Assembly: GCA_900554535.1 (NCBI GenBank)
Contig: USIA01000034.1
Span: 1 to 13,216, forward strand
Reading direction: 5' to 3'
DNA: 13,216 nt
Source: an uncultured Oscillospiraceae bacterium
Lineage (GTDB): Bacteria; Bacillota; Clostridia; Oscillospirales; Acutalibacteraceae
Shown piece after piece: positions 6,020 through 13,216 of this stretch (the first letter of the stretch is position 1; every line of letters begins with the position of its first letter). A program made the translations under genes and the position numbers. Below the pieces are notes generated by a model. It was not told the origin of the DNA and did not search any database. It saw only the letters and a list, made by a program, of their open reading frames with translations.

Positions 6020-6059
6020 AAACGAAAAAGAGCCTGGAACGCGAATGGCGTCCAGACTC
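6020..6059 (-). terminator. Intrinsic terminator of the tRNA-Arg gene
   Basis: On the minus strand the arms GAGTCTGGACGC (6059-6048) and GCGTTCCAGGCTC (6042-6030) form an imperfect stem of about 12 bp with one wobble pair and one bulge, followed directly by TTTTTCGTTTT. It begins 7 nt after the tRNA CCA end. Confidence 0.85.
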
Positions 6060-6066
6060 AGTCTGC

Positions 6067-6143
6067 TGGCGTCCCTGAGAGGATTCGAACCTCCGGCCTA
6101 CCGCTTAGGAGGCGGTCGCTCTATCCAACTGAGCTACAGAGAC
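6067..6143 (-). tRNA. tRNA-Arg (anticodon CCU)
   Basis: The minus strand folds as a full cloverleaf: acceptor GTCTCTG (6143-6137) with CAGGGAC (one G-U pair), D arm GCTC/GAGC, anticodon stem ACCGC/GCGGT around the loop CTCCTAA, and T arm GGAGG/CCTCT around TTCGAAT. The anticodon is CCT, which reads AGG as arginine. The discriminator base is G, and CCA is encoded at 6069-6067. The tRNA body is 74 nt, 77 nt with CCA. It is a single-gene unit with its own promoter and terminator. Confidence 0.96.
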
Positions 6144-6197
6144 AGGTCAAAATTTTTCGTAGTGGCATTCTAAAAAATGCCGCATGTGACAAAGTTA

Positions 6198-6227
6198 ACT
6201 ATAGCACATCCCCGATGCTGTTGTCAA
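6198..6227 (-). promoter_or_regulatory. Promoter of the tRNA-Arg gene
   Basis: On the minus strand, a perfect -35 TTGACA (6227-6222), an 18-bp spacer and -10 TATAGT (6203-6198) with TGC before it. The start would be near 6191, giving a leader of about 48 nt that contains the small stem GGCATT/AATGCC (6164-6181) and must be removed by tRNA processing. Confidence 0.75.
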
Positions 6228-6465
6228 TTCTTCTGCAAAAAGCAAATTGGCCTGGCTCGTGTTGGGCGCTCATGCACTGCCTGTTAAATTTTGCATAGCG
6301 CGTCCGTCTTCCCGTCATTTTCCTGTTTTTTTCCGAAGAATATTGGGTGCCAATTTTTAGAAAATCCCCTATCTGTACCGGCCAAATTGAGCTGAATATT
6401 CTGTTTTAAAACCACTACTTTGGCATTTCACATTTAATGAGTGCAATTTTCCCATACGTCCAGAT
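6228..6465. other. Intergenic stretch between tRNA-Arg and the gltB control region
   Basis: This stretch is AT-rich and I see no gene, RNA family or repeat unit in it. It holds short dyads only: ATTGG-GTG-CCAAT (about 6343-6355) and GAATATTC (about 6394). Together with the gltB control elements the gap from the tRNA to gltB is about 527 nt. Confidence 0.5.
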
Positions 6466-6485
6466 TGCAAAATGGCGATTTTGCA
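6466..6485. repeat. Palindrome TGCAAAAT-N4-ATTTTGCA upstream of gltB
   Basis: Eight-base perfect arms (6466-6473 and 6478-6485) surround GGCG. It lies 40 bp upstream of the gltB -35 and about 22 bp from the next palindrome. It has the size and symmetry of a dimeric regulator site, but the regulator is unknown. Confidence 0.45.
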
Positions 6486-6506
6486 GGAAATCGTTTTGTA
6501 TCCTTG

Positions 6507-6522
6507 AATTTCTTAAGAAATT
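6507..6522. repeat. 16-bp perfect palindrome AATTTCTTAAGAAATT next to the gltB promoter
   Basis: The palindrome ends three bases before the -35 of the gltB promoter, centred near -46 from the predicted start, an ordinary place for an activator or a repressor. GOGAT operons of Firmicutes are commonly controlled by a LysR-type protein (GltC) or nitrogen regulators, and the site fits the loose T-N11-A form of LysR boxes. Which protein binds is inference. Confidence 0.5.
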
Positions 6523-6525
6523 GCA

Positions 6526-6554
6526 TTGACGTGTTTTGAAATACAGTGTATAAT
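6526..6554 (+). promoter_or_regulatory. Promoter of the gltBD operon
   Basis: TTGACG (6526-6531) and TATAAT (6549-6554) with a 17-bp spacer, close to consensus. Transcription would start near 6561, about 110 nt upstream of the gltB ATG at 6671. Confidence 0.75.
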
Positions 6555-6567
6555 AAAATTCATCTGT

Positions 6568-6639
6568 GGGCGCTAAGATCTCAGGTGACCTTGGTGCCCT
6601 TTGGTGTGTAATGAGGGAAAATGATTGCACCGATTTTTT
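6568..6639 (+). promoter_or_regulatory. Structured leader of gltBD with alternative hairpins
   Basis: A first hairpin pairs GGGCGCTAAG (6568-6577) with CTTGGTGCCC (6590-6599), 10 bp including two G-U pairs, at the very 5' end of the predicted transcript. GCACCGA (6627-6633) can pair instead with TTGGTGC (6591-6597), or with the near-repeat TTGGTGT (6601-6607), and is directly followed by six Ts (6634-6639). The second stem therefore resembles a weak terminator that competes with the first. Function is inferred from pairing only. Confidence 0.4.
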
Positions 6640-6652
6640 GATCAATCCCTTT

Positions 6653-6660
6653 GAAAGGAG
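6653..6660 (+). promoter_or_regulatory. Ribosome binding site that fixes the gltB start
   Basis: GAAAGGAG lies ten bases before ATG 6671. The longer in-frame opening from GTG 6566 sits within a few bases of the predicted transcription start and cannot carry a ribosome site, so 6671 is chosen. Confidence 0.75.
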
Positions 6661-6670
6661 CCCTGGAAAT

Positions 6671-9600
6671 ATGATTGGAAGCCAAAATGGGGATGGAAAC
6701 CAGCACGGCCTGTATCATCCTACATTTGAGCACGATGCCTGTGGTATTGGCGCTGTTGTGGATATCAAAGGCCGCAAGAGCCATCAGACCGTGGACGATG
6801 CGCTCAAAATTGTGGAAAAGCTGGAGCATCGTGCTGGCAAAGACGCGGAAGGCAAAACCGGCGACGGCGTCGGCATCCTGCTGCAAATCTCCCACCGCTT
6901 TTTTTCGCAAGCGGTAAAAAGTGAAAACTTCACTCTGCCGGATGCGCGTGATTACGGAATTGGCATGTTTTTCTTCCCACAGAACACGCTCAAGCGCAGC
7001 CAGGCCAAAAAAATGTTCGAAATCATCATCCAAAAGGAAGGCATGGAATTTATCGGCTGGCGTAAAGTGCCGGTAGATCCCTCGATCCTCGGCCGTAAGG
7101 CGTTAGACAAAATGCCCTATATTGAGCAGGGCTTTGTCCGGCGCCCGCAAGAAGCGCGCCAAGGTTTGGATTTTGACCGCCGCCTGTACGTGGCGCGGCG
7201 CGTATTTGAACAATCGAGCGGAGATACGTATGTAGTTTCGCTGTCGAGTCGAACGATTGTCTATAAAGGTATGTTCCTGGTCGGACAGCTGCGCAAATTC
7301 TATTTGGATTTGCAGTCGCCCGACTATGACAGCGCCATTGCCATGGTACATTCACGCTTTTCGACGAATACCCAGCCTTCTTGGGAGCGTGCCCATCCGA
7401 ACCGCCTGATCTTGCACAACGGTGAAATTAACACCATTCGCGGCAACATCGATCGTATGATGGCACGTGAAGAAACCATGTCCTGCCGGGAACTTTCCGG
7501 CGATATGGACAAGATCTACCCGGTGGTCAACACAAACGGTTCGGACTCCGCCATGTTGGATAATACGCTGGAATTCTTGATGATGTCCGGCATGGATCTG
7601 CCGTTGGCCGTGATGATTACCATTCCGGAGCCATGGCAAAAGAGCAACAGCATTTCCAATTCAAAGCATGACCTTTATCAGTATTATTCAATCATGATGG
7701 AGCCGTGGGACGGTCCGGCCGCCATCTTGTTCTCTGACGGCGACTGTGTGGGCGCTGTGCTGGACCGCAATGGTCTACGTCCTTCGCGTTATTATGTCAC
7801 AAATGACGACCGCCTGATCCTCTCCTCTGAGGTCGGTGTCCTGGATATCCCGCCAGAGCGCATTGTGAAAAAATCCCGCCTGGAGCCGGGCAAGATGCTT
7901 TTGGTAGACGCGGTCAAAGGCCGCATCATCGGGGATGACGAGCTCAAAGAGTATTATGCTACCCGCCAGCCCTATGGCGAGTGGCTGGATCGCTATCTGG
8001 TGCGCCTGCGTGACCTGCCCATCCCGAACCGCAAGGTGCCGACTTATGATAAGCAGGAACTGCCAAAAATCCAGAAGGCGTTTGGCTATACCTATGAGGA
8101 TGTGCAGAGCACAATCCTGCCGATGGCAAAGACTGGCGCGGAACCGACGGCCGCTATGGGCATTGATATCCCGCTGGCGGTGCTGTCCAACCATGATCAG
8201 CCGCTCTTTAACTACTTTAAGCAGCTGTTCGCGCAGGTTACCAATCCACCGATTGACGCAATTCGCGAGGAAATCGTCACGGATACAAGTGTCTATCTGG
8301 GCGATGACGGCAATTTGCTCGAGGAAAAAGCAGAAAACTGCCGCGTGCTGCAAGTACGCAATCCCATTTTGACCTCCACCGATTTGATGAAGATCCGGGA
8401 TCTGAAAAAACCCGGCTTTCACGTGGAGACTGTCTCCATCTTGTATTATAAGAATACGCCGCTTAAGCGCGCTTTGGATCATCTGTTTGTTGCGGTGGAC
8501 CGCGCGTATCGCAATGGCGCGAATATTATTATCCTTTCAGACCGTGGCGTAGATGAAAACCATGTAGCGATTCCCTCCCTGCTGGCGGTTGCTGCCATTG
8601 AACAGTACCTGGTCCGCACCAAGAAGCGCACGGCTGTCTCGACCATTCTGGAATCTGCCGAGCCGCGTGACGTGCACCATTTTGCGACGCTTTTGGGTTA
8701 TGGCGCGCGCGCCATCAACCCCTATCTGGCGCATGAGACGATCGGCCAACTCATCGCAGACGGCCGTCTGGATAAGGATTACTATGCGGCTGTCGACGAT
8801 TATAACAGCGCTATTTTGCACGGCATCGTCAAGATTGCATCCAAGATGGGTATTTCGACCATTCAGTCTTATCAGTCTTCCCAGATCTTCGAGGCGGTCG
8901 GCATCAACCACGAGGTCATCCATGAATACTTTACCAACACGGTCTCCCGCGTCGAAGGCATCGGCATGAAGGAAATTGAGGCGCTGGTGGATCATAATCA
9001 TACAAAAGCATTCGATCCACTGGGGCTTGGCATGGATACGACACTCGACTCCCTGGGATATCACAAAGAGCGCGCCGGCCAGGAGGACCACCTATATAAC
9101 CCGCGTACGATCCATATGTTGCAGGAAGCAACGCGGCGCGGCGATTATGAGCTGTTTAAGCAATACACTGCGCTTATCGACGACGAAAATAACCCGCATA
9201 CACTGCGCGGGCTGATGGACATCGCATATTCCGATCATCCGATCCCGATCGAAGAGGTTGAGCCTGTTGATTCCATCGTCAAGCGCTTTAAGACCGGCGC
9301 TATGAGCTATGGTTCCATTTCGCAGGAAGCACACGAATGCATGGCGAAGGCCATGAATATTCTGGGCGGCAAGTCTAATTCTGGCGAGGGCGGCGAAATG
9401 CGGGAGCGCCTTGGGACGGACCGCAATTCCGCCATCAAGCAGGTGGCTTCCGGTCGTTTCGGCGTCACGAGTGAATACCTGATTTCCGCTAAAGAAATCC
9501 AGATTAAGATGGCGCAGGGCGCAAAGCCCGGCGAAGGCGGCCATCTGCCCGGCAAAAAGGTCTATCCGTGGATTGCCAAGACGCGTTATTCCACCCCGGG

Positions 9601-11224
9601 TGTGTCGTTGATCTCTCCCCCGCCGCACCATGACATTTATTCCATTGAAGATTTGGCGCAGCTGATCTATGACTTGAAGAGTGCAAACCGCCAGGCGCGC
9701 ATTTCTGTCAAGCTCGTTTCCGAAGCGGGCGTCGGCACGATCGCCTCTGGCGTGGCAAAAGCCGGCGCACAGGTGGTGCTGATTTCCGGCCATGACGGCG
9801 GTACGGGCGCAGCGCCGCGCAGTTCAATCCAAAACGCCGGCCTGCCCTGGGAGTTGGGCGTTGCAGAAACGCATCAGACGTTAATTGAAAACGATCTGCG
9901 TTCCCGTGTCATCATTGAGACGGACGGCAAGCTGATGAGCGGCCGCGACGTGGCCATCGCCTGCATGCTGGGCGCCGAAGAATTCGGCTTTGCCACTGCG
10001 CCCCTCGTGACCATGGGCTGTGTTATGATGCGTGTGTGCAATCTGGATACCTGCCCGGTCGGCATCGCCACCCAGAATCCGGAGTTGCGCAAGCGCTTCC
10101 GCGGAAAGCCGGAATACGTGGTGAATTTCATGCGCTTCATTGCGCAGGATCTGCGCGAACATATGGCGAAGCTTGGAATCCGCACAGTTGATGAACTGGT
10201 GGGCCGTACAGATTTGCTCAAGCCGCGCGTACAAACAGTCAATGAACGCGCCGCAATGGTCGATCTTTCTGCAATTCTGAATAACCCCTATGCAAACAGT
10301 AAGACGCATAAGACGCATTTTGATCCGAAAGATATCTATGACTTCCATCTGCAAAAGACGGTGGACCTCAAGGTTCTGGAAAAGAAACTGAGCCAGGCGC
10401 TGGTGACCGGCGAGCATGCGGAAGTGGAAATTCCTGTCTCCAGCACAGACCGGACGCTTGGCACCATTCTAGGCAGCGACATTACGCGGAAATTCGGCGA
10501 TTCGCTGCCGGATGACACCTTTGTCATCCACTGCAAAGGCGGCGGCGGACAGTCCTTTGGCGCCTTTATCCCGAAGGGCTTAACGCTGCACATTGAGGGT
10601 GACTCCAACGACTATTTGGGCAAAGGCCTGTCTGGCGGCAAAATTATCGTCACGCCACCGAAGGGGATCCGTTTTGACCCCGCAGAAAATATTATCATCG
10701 GCAATGTTGCGCTATATGGTGCGACCTCTGGTAAGGCCTTCATTGAAGGCGTAGCTGGCGAACGTTTCTGCGTGCGCAACTCCGGCGCCTATGCGGTTGT
10801 CGAGGGCGTTGGCGACCATGGCTGCGAGTATATGACCGGTGGACGTGTCGTTGTTTTGGGACGTACAGGCAAAAATTTTGCCGCTGGCATGAGCGGCGGT
10901 ATCGCCTATGTCTGGGATCGGCACCGGGATTTGTACCTTCGCCTGAACAAAGAACTGGTCTCTATGGATCAGGTGACCGAAAAGCATGACATTGCGGAGC
11001 TCAAACAGATGATTACCGAACACGTAGAGGCCACCGGTTCCGCACGCGGCAAATACATTCTGGCGCACTTCGATGAGGAGTTGCCGAATTTCAAGAAGAT
11101 CCTGCCGCATGATTATGATCGGATGATGCGGGCGATTGCGCAATATGAGGAAAAGGGCATGGACCGCGAACAGGCCTCTATGGAAGCCTTTTATGCAATT
11201 GTAAATGGGAAGGAGCGTGTGTAA
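6671..11224 (+). CDS. gltB: Glutamate synthase (NADPH) large subunit
   Basis: The large (alpha) subunit of GOGAT makes two glutamates from glutamine and 2-oxoglutarate, with electrons supplied by the small subunit. It is 1517 aa from ATG 6671, the usual full length. The class II glutaminase domain begins at Cys24 in HDACGIG, so a 23-residue propeptide is expected to be removed to expose the catalytic N-terminal Cys. The central domain lies around 470-780, the FMN and 2-oxoglutarate barrel around 820-1200 (including KPGEGGHLPG near 950 and GHDGGTGAAPRSS near 1041), and the [3Fe-4S] cysteines are C1117, C1123 and C1128 (C-x5-C-x4-C). The C-terminal GXGXG beta-helix is around 1270-1460. No frameshift or lost key residue is seen. 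It is first in a two-gene operon with gltD, two bases apart. The symbol gltA is used for this gene in Bacillus. Confidence 0.98.
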   Translation: MIGSQNGDGNQHGLYHPTFEHDACGIGAVVDIKGRKSHQTVDDALKIVEKLEHRAGKDAEGKTGDGVGILLQISHRFFSQAVKSENFTLPDARDYGIGMFFFPQNTLKRSQAKKMFEIIIQKEGMEFIGWRKVPVDPSILGRKALDKMPYIEQGFVRRPQEARQGLDFDRRLYVARRVFEQSSGDTYVVSLSSRTIVYKGMFLVGQLRKFYLDLQSPDYDSAIAMVHSRFSTNTQPSWERAHPNRLILHNGEINTIRGNIDRMMAREETMSCRELSGDMDKIYPVVNTNGSDSAMLDNTLEFLMMSGMDLPLAVMITIPEPWQKSNSISNSKHDLYQYYSIMMEPWDGPAAILFSDGDCVGAVLDRNGLRPSRYYVTNDDRLILSSEVGVLDIPPERIVKKSRLEPGKMLLVDAVKGRIIGDDELKEYYATRQPYGEWLDRYLVRLRDLPIPNRKVPTYDKQELPKIQKAFGYTYEDVQSTILPMAKTGAEPTAAMGIDIPLAVLSNHDQPLFNYFKQLFAQVTNPPIDAIREEIVTDTSVYLGDDGNLLEEKAENCRVLQVRNPILTSTDLMKIRDLKKPGFHVETVSILYYKNTPLKRALDHLFVAVDRAYRNGANIIILSDRGVDENHVAIPSLLAVAAIEQYLVRTKKRTAVSTILESAEPRDVHHFATLLGYGARAINPYLAHETIGQLIADGRLDKDYYAAVDDYNSAILHGIVKIASKMGISTIQSYQSSQIFEAVGINHEVIHEYFTNTVSRVEGIGMKEIEALVDHNHTKAFDPLGLGMDTTLDSLGYHKERAGQEDHLYNPRTIHMLQEATRRGDYELFKQYTALIDDENNPHTLRGLMDIAYSDHPIPIEEVEPVDSIVKRFKTGAMSYGSISQEAHECMAKAMNILGGKSNSGEGGEMRERLGTDRNSAIKQVASGRFGVTSEYLISAKEIQIKMAQGAKPGEGGHLPGKKVYPWIAKTRYSTPGVSLISPPPHHDIYSIEDLAQLIYDLKSANRQARISVKLVSEAGVGTIASGVAKAGAQVVLISGHDGGTGAAPRSSIQNAGLPWELGVAETHQTLIENDLRSRVIIETDGKLMSGRDVAIACMLGAEEFGFATAPLVTMGCVMMRVCNLDTCPVGIATQNPELRKRFRGKPEYVVNFMRFIAQDLREHMAKLGIRTVDELVGRTDLLKPRVQTVNERAAMVDLSAILNNPYANSKTHKTHFDPKDIYDFHLQKTVDLKVLEKKLSQALVTGEHAEVEIPVSSTDRTLGTILGSDITRKFGDSLPDDTFVIHCKGGGGQSFGAFIPKGLTLHIEGDSNDYLGKGLSGGKIIVTPPKGIRFDPAENIIIGNVALYGATSGKAFIEGVAGERFCVRNSGAYAVVEGVGDHGCEYMTGGRVVVLGRTGKNFAAGMSGGIAYVWDRHRDLYLRLNKELVSMDQVTEKHDIAELKQMITEHVEATGSARGKYILAHFDEELPNFKKILPHDYDRMMRAIAQYEEKGMDREQASMEAFYAIVNGKERV

Positions 11225-11226
11225 GA

Positions 11227-12690
11227 ATGGGAAAACCCAGTGGATTCCTCGAGTTTGAGCGGGAAAACGAACCTGGACAATCCCCTTTGGAGCGGATTCA
11301 GCATTGGAATGAATTCCACGAGCATCTTCCCAAGGAGGAGCGTCAGGCACAGGGCGCACGCTGCATGGCATGCGGCGTCCCCTATTGCCAATCCGGCATG
11401 CAGCTGGGCCGGATGGTTTCTGGCTGCCCGCTGCATAACCTGATTCCGGAATGGAATGACCTTGTCTATCATGGCAACTTTGATCTTGCGCTTAAGCGTT
11501 TGCTCAAAACCAACAATTTTCCAGAATTTACAGGCCGCGTATGTCCCGCTCTGTGTGAGGCAGCCTGCACCTGCGGGTTAAATGGATCCCCTGTTACCAT
11601 CCGTGAAAATGAGCTGGAAATTATTGAGGACGCCTTTGCGAACGGAAGAATTTCTCCGCGCATCCCCCCCAGCAAAACGGATAAACGGGTGGCGATTGTG
11701 GGCTCTGGACCGGCCGGGCTGGCCTGTGCCGAACAGCTCAATCTGCGCGGCCACAAGGTAACCGTCTTCGAACGCGATGACCGTGCTGGCGGCCTTTTGA
11801 TGTATGGCATTCCGAACATGAAGCTCGAAAAGCAGATTGTGGAACGCCGCATCCGCTTGATGCAGGAAGAAGGCGTCGAATTTGTCCTGAATACAAATGT
11901 CGGCGACGGATATGACGCCAAGAAGCTTTTAGCGGATTACGACGCGGTGGTTCTCTGCTGTGGAGCCAAAAAGCCGCGCGATCTCTCTGTTAAAAACCGG
12001 AATGCAAAGGGCGTTTACTTTGCGGTGGATTTCCTGTCCGCAAACACAAAGAGCCTTTTGGACTCCAATTTCAAGGACAAGAAATATATTGACCCGGCCG
12101 GCAAGCACGTCGTGATTGTGGGCGGCGGCGATACGGGTAATGACTGCGTTGGCACCTGCATCCGCCATAAGTGCAAATCTGTTGTGCAGCTGGAGATGAT
12201 GCCCAAAGCGCCGGATGAGCGTACGGACGCCAATCCCTGGCCGGAATGGCCGCAGGTCTGCAAGACGGATTACGGCCAGCAAGAAGCAATAGCGGTATTC
12301 GGAAAAGATCCGCGCATCTATTCGACGACGGTGACAGAATTTATTACCGATGCGAAAAATCAGCTGACAGCTGTGAAAACCGTCCAGCTGGATGCGAAGC
12401 ATCAACCGATTCCAGGCACAGAAGCACTGCTCGACTGCGAACTGCTGATTATCGCGGCAGGTTTCCTGGGCTGCCAGCCGTATACAGCGAAAGCGCTTGG
12501 TGTGGAACTGACCGCACGTTCTACGGTCAAGACCGAGGATAAATGCTATAGCACCAACATACCTCGCGTTTTCACAGCCGGCGATATGCATCGCGGCCAG
12601 TCTTTGGTTGTCTGGGCCATCGAGGAAGGCCGTCTTGCCGCTCATGAGGTTGATGAATATCTGATGGGCTATACCAACTTGCCCGGCTGA
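11227..12690 (+). CDS. gltD: Glutamate synthase (NADPH) small subunit
   Basis: The small (beta) subunit oxidises NADPH through FAD and passes electrons by iron-sulfur clusters to the large subunit. It has 487 aa, the usual length. The N-terminal cluster region has C46, C49, C54 and C67, then C106, C110, C114 and C116, as in the family. The FAD fold is G159-S-G-P-A-G164 in VAIVGSGPAG, and the NADPH fold is G299-G-G-D-T-G304 in VVIVGGGDTG. The C-terminal FAD contact GDMHRGQSLVVWAIEEGR (452-469) is intact. The start ATG lies two bases after the gltB stop and is preceded by GGAAGGAG, which sits inside the end of gltB 11 bases upstream, so the two are transcribed and probably translated together. 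A strong terminator follows. There is no third gene in the operon. Confidence 0.98.
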   Translation: MGKPSGFLEFERENEPGQSPLERIQHWNEFHEHLPKEERQAQGARCMACGVPYCQSGMQLGRMVSGCPLHNLIPEWNDLVYHGNFDLALKRLLKTNNFPEFTGRVCPALCEAACTCGLNGSPVTIRENELEIIEDAFANGRISPRIPPSKTDKRVAIVGSGPAGLACAEQLNLRGHKVTVFERDDRAGGLLMYGIPNMKLEKQIVERRIRLMQEEGVEFVLNTNVGDGYDAKKLLADYDAVVLCCGAKKPRDLSVKNRNAKGVYFAVDFLSANTKSLLDSNFKDKKYIDPAGKHVVIVGGGDTGNDCVGTCIRHKCKSVVQLEMMPKAPDERTDANPWPEWPQVCKTDYGQQEAIAVFGKDPRIYSTTVTEFITDAKNQLTAVKTVQLDAKHQPIPGTEALLDCELLIIAAGFLGCQPYTAKALGVELTARSTVKTEDKCYSTNIPRVFTAGDMHRGQSLVVWAIEEGRLAAHEVDEYLMGYTNLPG

Positions 12691-12722
12691 GTTTGCGCCG
12701 TCAGAAAAAAAGATTGCAACTG

Positions 12723-12762
12723 AAAAAGCGTGTATGCCATGGAAATGACATGCACGCTTTTT
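12723..12762. terminator. Bidirectional intrinsic terminator after gltD
   Basis: AAAAAGCGTGTATG (12723-12736) and CATGCACGCTTTTT (12749-12762) pair over 14 bp with one G-U pair and a 12-nt loop. The T-run is part of the stem on both strands, so it can end gltBD and the convergent alcohol dehydrogenase gene. Confidence 0.9.
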
Positions 12763-12791
12763 CTATTTCTAAAATCGAATAGCAGATGCAT

Positions 12792-13216
12792 TTATAGAGC
12801 TTCGCGGTAAATTTCCGCGAGTTCCTCTTTGGTGAACGCGACGGGATGGTTGCGCATACTGCCTGCCGAGACCTTCAGGCAGTCTTCCACCATCCACGGC
12901 ACATCTTCCGGCAGGATTCCCTGCTCGCCGAGCGTGATGTGCAAATCGATGGAATCCAGCAGCGCTTCGATTCGGTCAATGCAGTCGTGCTCATCTTTAC
13001 CACCAAGGATGCGGGAAATCTCTGCAAAACGCTCCGGCGCAGCGGAAATGGAGCGTCGGTAAAGCGCCGGCGTCAATGCGGCCAGGCCACGGCCGTGGAC
13101 GATGTCGCGCAGGCCACTGGCTGGATGCTCCATGCCATGCGCGCCGGATACGCCGGCTGTGTTGATGACCATACCGCCCAGCGTGCTGCCCCAGGTCATC
13201 TTTTCCCAGGCTTCCA
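12792..13216 (-). CDS. Iron-containing alcohol dehydrogenase, C-terminal part (5' end outside the window)
   Basis: This is the C-terminal 141 codons of a group III (iron-dependent) alcohol dehydrogenase, an NAD(P)H-linked enzyme interconverting alcohols and aldehydes or ketones. The frame stays open to the right edge with the codons E-A-W-E-K before MTWGSTLGG, so the Met at 13199 is internal. The metal-binding histidine pattern is kept: H, H four later and H ten after that, in AHGMEHPASGLRDIVHG (numbers 21, 25 and 35 from that Met). The following HGRGLAALTP is the usual end of this site. The remainder, up to IYREAL, is the helical C-terminal domain. The upstream NAD-binding half and the Asp and first His metal ligands lie outside. 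The substrate is not predictable. It is convergent with gltBD. Confidence 0.93.
   Translation of the reverse strand, partial: EAWEKMTWGSTLGGMVINTAGVSGAHGMEHPASGLRDIVHGRGLAALTPALYRRSISAAPERFAEISRILGGKDEHDCIDRIEALLDSIDLHITLGEQGILPEDVPWMVEDCLKVSAGSMRNHPVAFTKEELAEIYREAL

Noticed and set aside
5893..6298. Plus-strand frames across the tRNA-Arg region
   Set aside because: They read through the hairpins, the tRNA terminator and the tRNA itself on the opposite strand, and contain no domain.
6415..6645. Minus-strand frame of 76 aa across the gltB promoter
   Set aside because: It covers the promoter, palindrome and leader of gltB, has no ribosome site, and its composition looks random.
6566..6670. 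35-codon N-terminal extension of gltB from GTG 6566
   Set aside because: The GTG is about five bases from the predicted transcription start, so no ribosome site could precede it; ATG 6671 has GAAAGGAG.
6561..6671. Known riboswitch or T-box in the gltB leader
   Set aside because: I see no T-box sequence (such as the conserved TGG-type bulge motif) and no layout matching a riboswitch class I know; only the simple alternative hairpins are supported.
1..13216. Mobile element, CRISPR array, phage or defence system
   Set aside because: I found no transposase or integrase frames, no terminal repeats with target duplications, no spaced direct repeats, and no defence-gene families. The single GIY-YIG protein is a common housekeeping-type family, not a homing endonuclease in an intron. 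The tRNA has no attachment-site duplication within the window.

Overview
The window looks like chromosomal DNA from a low-to-mid GC Gram-positive anaerobe, most likely a clostridial Firmicute of the Oscillospirales type. This rests on strong AAGGAG-type ribosome sites, sigma-A promoters with 17-18 bp spacers and extended -10 elements, TTG starts, a tRNA with encoded CCA, clostridial-type protein families, and short genes on alternating strands. The organism assignment is inference. There is no sign of phage, insertion sequence, CRISPR array or recent transfer, and every protein-coding gene of good length belongs to a recognisable family.

Layout from left to right: (1) 1-1262, minus strand, a D-Ala-D-Ala carboxypeptidase (penicillin-binding protein, peptidase S11) that runs off the left edge, with a clear promoter. 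(2) 1402-2933, plus strand, a promoter, a possible 40-codon small ORF in the leader, and a family 1 glycoside hydrolase, closed by a bidirectional terminator at 2975-3004. (3) 3029-3615, minus strand, an Lrp/AsnC regulator with its own promoter, operator-like half-sites and a terminator-like hairpin directly before the gene. (4) 3715-4447, minus strand, a GIY-YIG domain protein whose 3' end overlaps a GNAT acetyltransferase gene by 86 nt. (5) 4486-4537, a symmetric divergent promoter region in which one palindromic TTGCAA can serve as the -35 in both directions. (6) 4673-5905, plus strand, an M29 aminopeptidase. (7) 6020-6227, minus strand, a tRNA-Arg(CCU) with promoter and terminator. (8) 6466-12762, plus strand, the NADPH glutamate synthase operon gltB-gltD, preceded by two palindromes, a consensus-like promoter and a structured 110-nt leader, and closed by a strong terminator. 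(9) 12792-13216, minus strand, the C-terminal part of an iron-containing alcohol dehydrogenase that runs off the right edge.

The only multi-gene units are gltBD (GOGAT, ammonia assimilation into glutamate) and the GIY-YIG/GNAT pair. The other genes are single transcription units with unrelated jobs: cell-wall trimming, sugar hydrolysis, peptide degradation, amino-acid-responsive regulation and alcohol/aldehyde redox. I found no convincing new multi-gene system. The most interesting material is regulatory: the leader hairpins of gltB and the AsnC gene, the shared -35 divergent promoter, the palindromes before gltB, and the frame overlap of the GIY-YIG and GNAT genes.
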